Assembly (NCBI RefSeq): GCF_900496995.4
Contig: NC_044007.1
Coordinates: 19,735,742 to 19,799,741, forward strand
Direction: 5' to 3'
DNA length: 64,000 nucleotides
Origin: Aquila chrysaetos chrysaetos
Taxonomy: Eukaryota > Chordata > Aves > Accipitriformes > Accipitridae
How positions within the stretch are numbered: the first letter of the stretch is position 1; the number at the start of each line of letters is the position of its first letter. Positions 40,336-51,764 of this stretch are shown here, in pieces. A program made the position numbers and the translations under genes. The notes beneath the pieces were generated by a model. That model worked only from the letters and a program-made list of their open reading frames with translations. It did not search any database and was not told where the DNA came from.

Positions 40336-41130
40336 CTGCCTTCGAGAAGCAATAGTGCTATTGAAACTCCTGTTAGTCATCTTGGAATTCACAGGCTTGC
40401 TTTGGTGAGCCACTTCATTCCTCCATGTCTTAGAGTTTTCTTTTGGGTCCGAAGGGATGGGGTTCAGGAACAGTATTCTAGCAATCAGGCCATAGAGGAC
40501 AGTCGCCAATACCATTGGCACAACATAAAATAAACCAAAGTCCATCATGTAGATAGGAGAGTAATAGCTCCTGGACACCTTGTAGCCACAGGACACAACA
40601 GTAGTGTCTTTGTAGACTACTGTATTAAGGTCTAGCAAGAAGAACCAGAGCATACAGTATATGGAGGTGAAAGCCCAGACAAAAATAATGATCTTTTTGG
40701 CTCTTGAAAAAGTGCATAGGAACTGAGCTTTGATTGGGTGGCAGATGGCTATGTATCTCTCAATGGTGAAGGCAGTGATGGAAAAAGAAGAAGCATTGAT
40801 CCCTAGGTACTGGAGATAAGTGATGCAGAGACACCCCACGTAGCCATACACCCAGGATCTGTACAGGCTTTCTGTGATATTGGGTAGTCCTGCAGCCACA
40901 AGCACCATGAGATCTGCAACAGCCAGACTCACCAGATAGCAGTTAGTGGGAGTTCTCATGTGTTTGGTTCTGAGGACCACCAAAACCACCATGATGTTGC
41001 CCACGATGCCCAGTCCGCAGATGAGGAGGACCAAGAGGATGGTAACCACTTGGTATTCGGCTGTAACGATGTCCTGGCTTGATAGTGGCAGCCCAGTTTG
41101 GTTCTGCTCATCCCCTGTACCATTCTCCAT
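40336..41130 (-). CDS. TRHR: TRHR coding exon A (residues 1-265): N-terminus to third intracellular loop
   Basis: This exon encodes the first five transmembrane helices of the TRH receptor, a class A G-protein-coupled receptor of the plasma membrane that couples mainly to Gq/11 and phospholipase C. It is expressed in pituitary thyrotrophs and lactotrophs and in brain. Visible features: N-glycosylation sequons at N3 and N10; TM1 about 28-53 with GN45; TM2 about 62-82 with LAVAD73; TM3 about 98-122 ending in ERY (124-126); TM4 about 146-166; TM5 about 193-217; a disulfide pair C100/C181; and Y108 and N112 at positions equivalent to TRH-contacting Y106 and N110 of the mammalian receptor. The start is the ATG at 41130: A at -3, G at +4, and the next residues match the family N-terminus. 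The frame stays open 11 codons upstream, but only to a GTG. The exon ends in phase 0 after residue 265; reading on into the intron adds five codons and then a stop. Confidence 0.97.
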
Positions 41131-41193
41131 CTTCACCAGCCCACTGCCGCTTCTGCCCAGCACTTGGTCTCAGCACATGTTCTCCACGGTCCC
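41131..41193 (-). promoter_or_regulatory. TRHR: TRHR 5' leader segment with a two-codon uORF
   Basis: On the minus strand a good splice acceptor (CTTTTGCAG|GGGACC) lies at 41194/41193, 63 bases before the start codon. In mammals the TRHR start codon lies in the second exon, after a noncoding first exon, so this acceptor is the likely 5' edge of coding exon A. Inside the leader is an ATG-TGC-TGA (41178-41170) with A at -3. It forms a two-codon upstream frame ending 39 bases before the real start. The position of the noncoding first exon is unresolved. Confidence 0.55.
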
Positions 41194-42055
41194 CTGCAAA
41201 AGGGTGAGAGGAGCAGAGTGTGGGTGAGCTGTAGCCCCAGAGCACATTCTCCATGTAATCACAGTCCCATTCCTGTACTGTCCTCCACTCCCCCAAAAGC
41301 ACTTGGACTTTCAGTCTTTGTAAATTCAATTACCAGGCAGGTTAATCCCTCTAATACTCCAGCTCATTTGCACAGGTTAAAAAGCTGTTTTCTCATAGCC
41401 GGTTTGAGGCATTCGTGAAAACACAGCATGTGGAGATGGGACCTTTCCCCACTGCAGAAGAGGAGGAGGCAGCAGCAGCAAGGAAAGCAGAGCCCTCCTG
41501 CACTGCCAGCTGGCTAAAGCACTGCACAGGACTGAGCTGATCCAGTCCAGGCAGACTTCAGCATCACTGCTTTTCAGGAGGAGTCACAACGTACTGAGGG
41601 TGGAGACAGCAGTGGAAGGTGAAAGGAGAGTGGTCTGTAAAGCCCCACAGGTTTTCTACTTCACTCTGCTTTCCCTCTCTGCTCTCAGACGGCTATCTTC
41701 CGTATCGATCATATGTATCCACCCTGGCAAACAAAGGGGAGATTGACTGGCAACAATAACACACCAATTTCTAAAATTCTGACTTCCCCTGTGTCCCTCT
41801 CCTTGTGAAAGTGATGGTAGTTTACACTTGCCTCCTGCTTTGCAGGGAGCTGTAAGAGTGCCTTCAGAGCTTACAGAAAGAAACATATCCCAGCTTTTGA
41901 AAGCAGCAGGAAAAATTGGGTTCCTTTCTAGACAATTCTCTTCAAAACCTTTATTGCTATTGCTGTCATCACTCCTAAGCCCTTTCAGCTCTTTCTGGAT
42001 TGTAGCACAGCAACAATAAAACCATCAGAGCACAAATTGCTTCTTAATGAGATCA

Positions 42056-42091
42056 GTCACACACACGCACACGCGCACACACACACACACA
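42056..42091. repeat. (AC)n microsatellite, interrupted
   Basis: About 36 bases of AC dinucleotides, interrupted by GC units (CACACACGCACACGCGCACA then ACACACACAC). It lies about 0.9 kb upstream of the TRHR start codon. The interruptions suggest limited length polymorphism. Confidence 0.9.
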
Positions 42092-42809
42092 GAGCGTTAC
42101 TAATCCACCACTGTTTCCTTAATGAAGAGTCTCCCCTGGCTGAATAAACTCCTCCTTGTTCAGCCAGGTTGTGTAAAACCACAGACAAATCAGACTGGTG
42201 TAAATAACTGCTTTGAGATGCGCTAAGGAAAGCCCTACAGATGCAGCAGCAGTTATTCACAAGCCCAGCTGCACCTGGAGCCGGACACAGAGCTTTCCTG
42301 TCTCACTTGCTGGAAATCTTAATGCCTCAGGGAGAGAAACAATAGCAAATCCTTCTGCATGCCTCTGTGAAGGAGCCCTTGTCAACTCCCCACCACAGTC
42401 CTTCAACCATTGTTTCTCCTTATACTATTGTGTTAAAAGGTTGAAGATTAAATCTACCTTAAAATCCCCCTTTTTTTCTCCGTTTAAGGCAATTGCTTTT
42501 TGCTCTTTGCTCAGGAAGGGTTCAAAAAAATAAAATGTTGCACAACTGGGGAAAGGCAACTTGGATTTCAAAACAGATTTTAGTGCTAAGAGAGAAGGAT
42601 TAGCATAGGCACATGGTGTAATGTTTGCAAAACTAGGATTTTAAATAGACTGAAACAACAGGTGGTGACAGAAAGAGAATACCACCTGAATCAGAGCTGG
42701 AAATTAGACTCGAACAGTTTCAGAGGTTTGAAGCCACTCAGTTAAGTTTTCCAGTAATTTTTTCTATTTGCCTGTTCACACTTCATTTGTGACCAGATGC
42801 TTTTCATCT

Positions 42810-42910
42810 GTAGACCCCAAAGTACTTAATGAAGTAAAGCAAATATCATTATTCCTATTTAACAGATGAAGAAACAGGGGTGAAAAGAATCAGATTTGTT
42901 GCCAGTGGCC
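42810..42910 (+). repeat. MIR-like ancient SINE relic
   Basis: The segment CCCAAAGTACTTAATGAAGT followed by ATCATTATTCCTATTTAACA and AACAGATGAAGAAACAGGGG closely follows the conserved 3' part of MIR/L2-type elements (tttacagatgaggaaactgagg). Such copies predate the bird-mammal split. The call rests on remembered family patterns. Confidence 0.5.
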
Positions 42911-45900
42911 TAGCAGTGGCCTGTGGAAAAACTCATGTTGCTGGTTACTTGACCAATGATATATCAACAGAATCATATCATGGGTCTCATTGAGATTCTG
43001 GTCCATATGATCTGCAGATCCTGTTACCCTGGACACAGCTGAAAGAGGAAGAAGGTCAGCACTAGTGTAATGTCTGGGTGTCCTAAAAAGGATTCCTTCC
43101 ACCTCCCTTCATGCTTCACAACATTTTATCCTTCAAACTGGACAGATTCCCCCTTAGCAATCTATGCTTTTAAAGCTATGTGGCTATAGTGGGTGTAACC
43201 CCAGATGGTCAACCCCACAGCATAAAACACACTAGGAGGGAGCCCAGGACAGAACTGTCACAGATTTAGTGTCAGTAATCAGGGACTCAGCAAGAATCAA
43301 ACCCAGCAGGGCATTGAACCAGAGTTCAAACCAGGAAACTGAGTTAGTTGACAGCCTGATAAACCCCTTAACCCTCAGTGACTTCAGCTGAATTGGAAGG
43401 TTTTGGCACCTCCATAGACTGATTTCTCTTTCAGGGGTGGCTGATGCCTCTCTGCCACACTGTCCCACCATGAAGTCTTGTTCCTCATGTTTCCATGTAT
43501 TCTGCTAGCTTATGCAGACAATGCGGGTGGTCCGAGTTGGGGCCGAGGAACTAGTGCTTCTGAGAGTATGTAAGCATTTGCAGTGCCAGAAGTAATGGCT
43601 GAGGACATGGGATGCAGAAAAGCTGGAGAATATTTAAAAGCCCACATGATGCTGAAGTGAATATAGAAAGATGTGCAAGAAATGTATTATCTGATGCTTG
43701 CCTCATTCCTCTGCATTTGCTACTGGTGTGTATCAGAGTTGGGATAGACCATCTTGTCTCAGCCAGTAATTCACTTTTTATGGCTTTTTGTCAAGTGTTG
43801 CATTCTGATAAAAAAAAATACAGTCTCAACACTGTATGGCTATAGGGAACTATATCTACAGGAGATATTCGGAGGATTTTGATAGTATTGATTAACATCC
43901 TCTATGGAGCATTTCCCTTTTCTTTCCATACAGTACTTCCCCAACCTACAACGTTTCTGCAAAATCTGCAGTAATTGCAGAAGGAATTTCAAGACTGTAA
44001 ATACATGTTCCATGTAATTAAGAGATCTGGTGTCATGGATTTGGCTCAAACATCTTGTGATATGCATTGATAACATTCAAATTAGCCTTCTAACATGATC
44101 ATCAGTCAAAGATCAGATACTGAATCTGTGAATCAGTAAAAGACCAGCTTTTTCTCCCAGTTAATGCTGCGTTAATGCAAGTGTCAGAATACACTGGCTA
44201 GTTTCAAAAGCAATTCAGCATTAATACATGCAAGCACAGCAGCTGTGCCAGTGGAATTTTGAGAGCAGATGGACTAGAGATCTCTGTGAAACTTTTACTG
44301 TGTATCTGTTACTCCATTTTATACACATACCTGTTGGTCCAGGCATCAGTTGACATTACATGTACAAATGAGGACAGATGCAGTTAGCAGGTCAACAACA
44401 ATAGGTAGAAAAACAAGCCCCTGAAATGTGCTGACTTTTGCTAATATGTTTCTGTCGGTACAACCCTTTGGGTAGGAGGGAGAGGGAGAGGCATCTTGAT
44501 ACACAGTGTGCGGTATACTGTTTAGCCAACAATATTCTTGTCCAATTTTTTTCCCATTTGTCTCAATTAAAATGCGTCTCTGCTCACTTGAGGCACAACA
44601 AAGCCACTACAAACTGTCTCATAATATTAAGCACATGCTGAGATGGAACAATGAATCACTATAAATATTTTACCCCACTAGCTATAAATTAGTCTTAATT
44701 CCGTTTCCCTAACTCATATCACTTCCCCAGCTGGCCTTTTCTGTTCTGAAGAACGGCTCCGCAAAAATGGCAATTTCATACTCTATTACCTGTCTGTACT
44801 CAGGGTTCATAAAAAATCATAACTAACTTGGATTCTTTACTCTGTGTCCACCTCTGAGGGAGCGCCGAGCACTTACTGCTGTACAAATTTCTCCAGGCTG
44901 CATTGTGTAGAGAACAAAAGTCACCATCAGTGATGTAACCTCAGTACCATCAAAAGGCTGGCTTTTAAAGTTCATAACTAGCTACTGGCATGATCAGCTC
45001 TATATGTGTTTTGGATTTACACTTGACAGTTAAATATTGTAGTAACTGTGGTCAACTAGAATTTATTCTCCTACACCTGCTGCACCACATTGCTGTGGTT
45101 TTGTTTTAATGTGGTGAGCCTGTGACAAAGTGCTTGGTTTGTGGGACAAATCTGCATCTGGAAAAGCCTTTTATGAGTAAAGATTGTAAGGGGACCAAAC
45201 ACCTTTTCTGTGAGATAAATCTCATTACGAGAGGCAGAGATCCTTCTTTCTAACTAATTTTTTGCTGCCTGTCACTGGAGAACACCTCCACTGAAGTACT
45301 GCTAAAATCCTGGGTGGTTTTTCCAGAAGTGCCTAAGTGATTTAGGACTTATGATGACTTGGGGATTCCTACGTGTATCTGACAAATTCTATTTGATTTA
45401 GGGACTTTTAATCTCTGTGAAAGTGCAAATCCTGTTTCAAAGGTGAGGGGTTTTGTATCATCTTTATCTTCTTCTAATCTTTGTGTTGGACTGGTATTGG
45501 CTCAAGGCAAGTAATAAGGATTCTTAACTTAATTGTTCTGAAAAAACACTTGTCACAAAAAGTAAGAAAAATGGATTTAAGCAATCCATTGGTTCACGTG
45601 GGAAATCTGGTTTATCTCTTGCCTGTCAACAATGTTACTGGATACTGTGGTTTGTTGAGACATATCTGGGATCATGTGGCAAAGGATACTGCAAGGACTT
45701 TAAGAGGTCTACCCTTTTCTTCACTGATTTCTATCAACTCAGGTGGAGATAAACTGCACAAGAGCCTGATGAAGCAGAAGGAACTTTGCCAGAATAAATA
45801 TGGAAAGATCACACACAAAAATGGGTGAGGCAGGCTGCTTTCATGACATTTTTTGATTTGCTGAATTATCTGCATTCACTTGGACTTTACAACTTAAGAC

Positions 45901-45949
45901 ACTATAAGCTAAGTCAAAATCATCACAGAAAAGTGATCTGAAGAAAGAG

Positions 45950-46605
45950 GGGGTGCAGTTCAATAAGGACAAACATAAAGTGGTACACTTTGGTAGGAGC
46001 AAGCAGGTACACAAACTTGGTGTGGAATAACTGGCAGTAGAACAATTCTGTAGAAGCAGCTCATCTGATCCCAAGCCATACATCCATCAGTACAAAACAC
46101 TAACGAGATGCTGATGTGAAATCAAACTTTCATCTCGAGTGTATTGGCAGAAGCATATCCAACGTGATATACGAACTCATCCCTCACTGGGCTGTGTCCA
46201 GTTTTGGGAGGCACCTTCAGAGATGTGGATACAACTCAGAGAAGAGCTAGAGGAAAAATCTATGACAGCAAGACCCATCAGAAAATAATGAACAAATATA
46301 AGTCATCTGCCCTTCAGAAGAGAAGGCTGAGGCTGCAAAATAAAAATGAATAATCTGTTTTCCACGTCCACGATGGAAATAATCATCTGAAACAGCAACA
46401 GGGAAGATTCAGGTTGGAAAAACCTCTTACCAGTAAAGATTGTGTAATTTAACAGTAAAGAGGCTTTGGAATAGACTCTGTGGGGAAGCTAGAGGCTTCA
46501 GCATTAAGGATGGGTAAAAAGCCACCTGTCATAGACGTGGTTGATTCTGCCTGGGAGCAGCAGGATGGGCTGCGAGCCCTCTGATTCCATGACTGTAATC
46601 CCTGG
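45950..46605 (+). mobile_element. CR1 LINE, 3' portion, old diverged copy
   Basis: Recognisable CR1 landmarks occur in order on the plus strand: TGCAGTTCAATAAGGACAAA, GGGCTGTGTCCAGTTTTGGG, AGAAGAGAAGGCTGAGGCTG and a degraded tail with CCTCTGATTCCATGACTGTAAT near 46575-46605. Many substitutions and indels separate it from the family pattern, so it is older than the copies at 21 kb or 62 kb. No intact frame remains. Confidence 0.75.
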
Positions 46606-49353
46606 GCATGCCATGTTCATTTGCCTTGTGCTTTCCTAAAGAAGAAAAGTGGGACACAGAAACTCAGATTTTAAACAGGATTTGGAAGATCCTCAGGTGA
46701 AGGTTGGGACTGGACTACCCTCAGGACTCCAGTAACTGGAAAACGGTCCCTGGTATCTGGTGAAAAGTCCAGTCATAAAATTTGTGCCTCACTGTTCAAA
46801 GCAAGGAGAAATGCCTAAATTCTGCCAACCTTGGTGAATTATGAGTATGTTACTCTAAAAACTGAGGTTCCCTGTGCTGCGAATTTCCATCTTGAGAAAT
46901 TTAGTCCCTTTCCCAGTGAGCTGGAAAGTGTCCAAAAAGGGAAGGTTGGACAGCTCTCTGACAAGGACCACAGTGCCTCTACTGAGCTCTCTGCTCTGCC
47001 ACAGCACAGTGGGATGCACATCTACATTTCACTGGCACAGATATAAACCAGAGCAGGTGCAGAAGAGTAGCAGAAGGAAGAGTCATGGTACGGCAAATTC
47101 ACCACCCTCTTAAGGGATTAGTGTTTTCCAGACTTTCCTGCAAAGCTCTGTGCCCAGTGTTGTTGAATGCAAGTTACAAATAAAGTTTATAATCAAGAAT
47201 AATTAATTTTTGGTGGATCATATTTGCTATCCTGCCTTTTTCCAGCCCAAGCCTCTTGTCCAGGTATGGTCATTAAAAGACTTGCTGTCTAAGAAAGCAG
47301 TCACCAAAACAATCAAAAGTACTTCTGCCACTTACTTGAATACTGGCCACTCAACTCTAGGAGAAAATTTAAAGCAGAGAGATCATCTATCAGTTAATTT
47401 TAATAGGCCTATGTTCATTTGAACAGTCTAAGGATCTGAACCTGCCTGTTTTCCTATTTTATAAAGCGTTTCTTATCTGCAAAGAAAAAGGGACAATAGG
47501 TATCAAAATGATATCGTGATTCCCAATAATGAGTGCACTAGAAACATAAAGAAACTGACATTTTATGACAGTGAAAACAACAACAAAAAAGAATACCTGC
47601 CCTGAGACATCAGTTATATAAAGGACAATACCTTAAAATGTAACAGAAAATATTTCCTTTCAATATCTTTAATATACTGAGTACTGTATAGATCAAAATT
47701 TTTTCACCAGGAGAAAAAAATTAAAGGTGATTGATAACATATCTATAAATTTGTGCAGTTGTGCTTTGCATGGAAATGGATGCTACAAGTTCCAATGGTC
47801 ATTTAATACTATTTTAGACTAAAGAAGGTGCCTAGAATTTCACTAATATACTCACATTTGCCACATGTGTTTAAAAGAGCTATTAGGTATGTAGGGTCAG
47901 CATACTGAATGCTGATAAAAAGGATTATGGCACTACTAAATGACCCCTGTACTTTGGCTTTAGCATTCAGTTGTCCCGAGCACTACAAAATAGTATTCAC
48001 CGCTAAAATGACCGGATATTTCTGCAAGTAAAATACGATTCCAAGTGTTTCATGTACAGATGATCATTCTCTTTAATACTTTAATGATGTATAAAGAGAG
48101 CATGAAAGTTGCTTATTAGTTTGGATTTTACTATTTTTACATTGGAAGCATTGTCTCATACTACATTTCAACAAATGCTTTGCACAACTGTCAAGACAAG
48201 CATCTTTATGCAAGAATAATATTTTCAGTCTGGAGCAATTTGTTGAGGGAATTAGTTGGATGATAACGAGCCACACTAAGAACAAGGCATGATTTATGAT
48301 GTCTAAAATGTGCACATGTCAAATATTGCAGACAAAGCACCCTAACTGTGCAATTTCATGCTCTTTGGGGTCTCATTTCTTTTATTACAACTGAGATGAG
48401 GTTAGCAGGCATGAATGAAATTTAAACTCAACAGAACATGTACTCAGAGCTCATTGTTATATAGATAAGCAGCTGCTCTTCTTATTTTAATAGTTCCTTC
48501 AGAAATCAGTAAACTCTGTATACACATGGCATAGTTGGATTATCTTTTTAAGACATAGGCAGGTATATCATAATGATTATGTTTTGAATAATGCCTTATC
48601 TGCTTAAGTTCCATTTTCTTTCCTATGTACTCACATGCACCTGAGAATCAGGATACACAGCAGGAAAACCAACAGGACCTGCCCTCCTCTTACAAACCAA
48701 CAGTGAATAACTACAGGGTGGTTTTAAATTTTAACTCACAGATTTCAAGAAAGGGGGGAGAAAAGACAAAATAGAAACTAAAGACACATACATTTGACAA
48801 CAAAAAGTCCCAGAAGGAAAAATAAAGAAGAAAATACTTGTCAGTTTTGAAGCAAAGAGAGAAAAAAAAATTAAGGGGTCCTTTTTTTATTTTGTGTTTT
48901 CAGCAGTTTATCACAAAGACTTACGGTAGAAGAAAAACTCCAAAGTATTTGAGGGAGTGATAAGATGGTGACAGAGAGAACATCCCTGAAGAAAAAAAAG
49001 AGGCTGCAAATCTGAATTTTAAAAGAGAAATACAGAGCAATTGGGAGAGAACCTGGAAGACTTGTGTTAGGCACATCAGAAAGGGGATTGAAAGAAAAAA
49101 ACAAGAATAAAGTATCTATGTATTTACCTGTCTCTCCTCTCTTGCTGTGTGTTTGCCAGAAGAGGATTTTTGAGGCATTCCAGGCATCATACCAAAGCTC
49201 CCTGTTTGGAGAGAAGCTCAAAGGATTTTGTCCCAGTACACCGTTACTGTCTCCATGTTCTGCCAGAGCTCAAGATCCAGTGGCACTTCTCACAGCAGCG
49301 GTAAGGTGTAATGGTGTGGCAAATGCCTTATGGAGCATTTTATCTTTGGAAAG

Positions 49354-49934
49354 TGTCCTGGTTTTGGCTGGGATAGAGTTAATTTTCTTCCTAGTAGCTG
49401 GTTATGTTCTGGGTTCAATATGAGAAGAACGTTGGTAACACACTGATGTTTTCAGTTGTTGCTAAGTAGTGTTTAGACTGAGTCAAGGATTGTTCAGCTT
49501 CTCACGCCCAGCCAGCAAGAAGACTGGAGGGGCACAAGAAGTTGGGAGGGGACACAGCCAGGGCAGCTGACCCAAACTGGCCAAAGGGGTATTCCATACC
49601 ATTTGACATCATGTCTAGTATATAAACTGGGGGGAGTTGGCCTGGGGGGATGGCTGCTTGGGAACTAACTGGGCATCAGTTGGCGAGTGGTGAGCAATTG
49701 CATTGTGCATCACTTGTTTTGTATATTCCAATCCTTTTATTAGTATTGTCATTTTAATATTGTTATTATTGTTGTTATTAGTTTCTCATTTTCTGTTCTA
49801 TTAAACTATTCTTATCTCAACCCATGAGTTTTACCTTTTTCCTTCCGATTCTCTCCCCCATCCCACTGCGGGGGGGGGGAAGTGAGTTAGTGGCTGCGTA
49901 GTGCTTATTTGCTGGCTGGAGTTAAACCACGACA
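49354..49934 (+). mobile_element. Solo LTR of an endogenous retrovirus, short type (581 bp)
   Basis: The element begins TGTCCTGG and ends CCACGACA, the TG...CA ends of a retroviral LTR. On the plus strand it has a TATA motif (AGTATATAAACTGG near 49617), an ATTAAA poly(A)-like signal near 49800 and a G-run near 49870. The 5-bp flanks GAAAG and GAAAC agree at four of five positions, fitting a 5-bp target duplication of the kind made by ERVL elements. No internal retroviral genes lie next to it, so it is a solo LTR left by recombination. It lies upstream of TRHR, pointing away from it. Confidence 0.85.
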
Positions 49935-50609
49935 GAAACTTATGCAGGTGATAGCTCATCCTTATACCTCCCTGGGGAGAGAAACAAGGAGACTAGGTGT
50001 CCAAGCACAGCCCACGGTAGAAGTCAGTGGGAACATCAAGGCTTCAGATGCAGGATTTATTGACCCTCAAATCACTGCACCAGGAGAGAATACCAGTGAT
50101 TCCTGGGATGATTTATTCCAAATGCACATCACTGCAATAATTTCTTGGGCCAGTTCTAGCTGCTTTATGGGCATATAGCAGATACATAACCGGCCCAGCG
50201 ATGTAAGCAATGTGGTATGGGTGGAAGCACCGAGTCAGAAATCATGGCTTGGCTGCAAGATAATCATTGCTGTACCTGATTAGGTAAATATTTCAAGTCA
50301 TTACGGCAAGTGCTGAAGGGAAAAGGATGAGTCAATTTACTAAACTTATACTTGAACACAGAGAGTAGCTAGGCAACTGGGTTAGTATTATCCAAACTTA
50401 GTCAAGCATTGGACATTCCTCAGGAACAGCAAGCGAGTCCGGAATTTCCAGGTATGTCACCATCCCTCTTGTCCTAAACACAGTTACCTGAAGACAGAGG
50501 CCCAATACCTTTGGCAACTGAAAGTGGAGGAACAGTCCTGTACATTTATGTGGTTTGCAAACCATGTATGAAAACACTGGCCTGTTTTATGTTTTTCTCT
50601 ATAAATCTT

Positions 50610-51609
50610 TGTTATGGGTTTGTGTGGTGCAGTGGGGTTGGTTTTGGTAGCGGGAGAGGGGCTGCAGGGGTGGCTCCTGGGAGAAGCTGCTGGAAGCTTC
50701 CCCGGCTCCAAGTCGGACCTGACTCTGGCCCAGGCCGAGCCCATCAGCGATGGTGGTAGCGCCTCTGGGAGAACGGATTTAAGAAGGGGAACCTGCAGTG
50801 AGTAGGGGATTGGAATGTGAGAGGAACCCCTCTGCAGACACCATGGTCAGTGAGGAAGGAGGGGGAGGAGGAGCGGGGGAGGAGGGGATGCCCCTGCAGC
50901 CCGTGGTGAGACGGCAGGCTGTCCCCCCCAGCCCATGGAGGGGAGCGGGGGAGCAGATGCCCACCTGCAGCCCGGGGAGAGAGGAGCCCACGCCGGAGCA
51001 GGGGGATGGGTGCCCCCCAAGATGTCCGTGACTCCATGGGAAAGCCCGTGCTGGAGCAGGCTGTGACTGAAGATCTGCCCGCGGAAAGGACCCACGCCAG
51101 GGAAGTTTGGGAAGAACTGCAGCCCGTGGGAGGGACTCACATTGGAGAAGTTCGTGAAGGACTGAGGGACCCCCATGCTGGAGCAGGGGACAAGTGAGGA
51201 GTCCTGCCCCTGAGGAGGACGGAGTGGCAGAGACAAGGTGTGGGGAGCTGACCCCAACCCCCACCCCCTGTTCCCCTGGGCCGTCTGGGGGAGGAGGCAG
51301 AGAGAACCGGGAGTGGAGTTGAGGCGGGAAGGAGGGAGGGGTGGGGGGAAGGTGTTCTAAGGTTTGTTTTTACTTCTCAGTATCCTTGTTTTGATTTGAT
51401 CTGTAGTAAATTGAACTGATTTTGTTTTTTCCCCCAAGTTGAGCCTGTCTTTTGCCTATGACCATAAGTGGTGAGTGATCCCTCACTGTCCTTGTCTCGA
51501 CCCATGAGCTTTTCTTTATATTTTCTCCTCATCCCACTATGGCCGGGGTTGGGGGAATGAGCGAGCAGCTGTGTGGTGCTTTGTTACCAGCTGGGCTGAA
51601 ACCACGACA
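50610..51609 (+). mobile_element. Solo LTR, long type (1,000 bp), GC- and CpG-rich
   Basis: It starts TGTTATGGGTTTGTGTGG and ends GCTGAAACCACGACA. It matches the element at 59197-60223 along its whole length, and the last ~120 bp also match the short LTR type (cccatgag, tctcc.catcccact, G-run, agtgag.gagcagc, aaaccacgaca). The 5-bp flanks ATCTT and GTCCT agree at three positions, so the target duplication is weak. The middle (about 51048-51190) is a degenerate 45-bp tandem repeat that keeps long frames open on both strands. Many CpGs survive, suggesting a relatively young or weakly methylated copy. I see no retroviral gene inside. Confidence 0.8.
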
Positions 51610-51764
51610 GTCCTGTGCACAGAAATGGCAAGAGAAGGAGGAAGAGAAACAAACGGGAGCAGGTGAGCAGTACTTTATCCCTAAGGTCCCCTACACGAGG
51701 GTGCTGAGTACTGAGCTGGATACTAAAGAGATCATAGATACCAAGTGAAGGCAAAGTCATTTCT

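Larger units (their letters stand above)
27822..41130 (-). other. TRHR: TRHR locus, start codon to stop codon, two coding exons
   Basis: This is the coding span of the thyrotropin-releasing hormone receptor gene. Coding exon A runs 41130-40336 and exon B 28229-27822, split by one 12,106-bp intron (40335-28230). The intron has a GT donor (AGGCAG|GTAGGA) and an AG acceptor after a strong pyrimidine tract (TTCCCCCAG|GTTACC). Joining them keeps the frame at phase 0 and gives 400 codons; human TRHR is 398 residues. The split falls between the third intracellular loop and TM6, where the mammalian gene also has its coding intron. Family knowledge says an additional noncoding 5' exon exists upstream. 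No other gene is recognised on either side within the window. Confidence 0.95.
41194..49353. other. TRHR 5' flank and intergenic DNA
   Basis: The first few hundred bases upstream of 41194 should contain the noncoding first exon and promoter of TRHR, but I cannot fix either. The rest is AT-rich unique sequence apart from the (AC)n repeat, a MIR-like relic (42810-42910) and an old CR1 (45950-46605). A segment at 46800-47185 with an open frame and a downstream AATAAA near 47177 was considered, but nothing in it is recognised. Confidence 0.5.

Noticed and set aside
41131..41163. Eleven-codon N-terminal extension of TRHR
   Set aside because: The extended frame begins with GTG, not ATG. The ATG at 41130 has a strong context and matches the family N-terminus.
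46831..47185. Possible terminal exon with downstream AATAAA
   Set aside because: The 71- and 79-codon frames overlap in different frames and have no recognisable domain. AATAAA hexamers are common in AT-rich DNA.
50779..51264. 161- and 136-codon minus-strand frames and 60-80-codon plus-strand frames
   Set aside because: They overlap each other in different frames within the GC-rich LTR repeat array, which is expected from composition alone.
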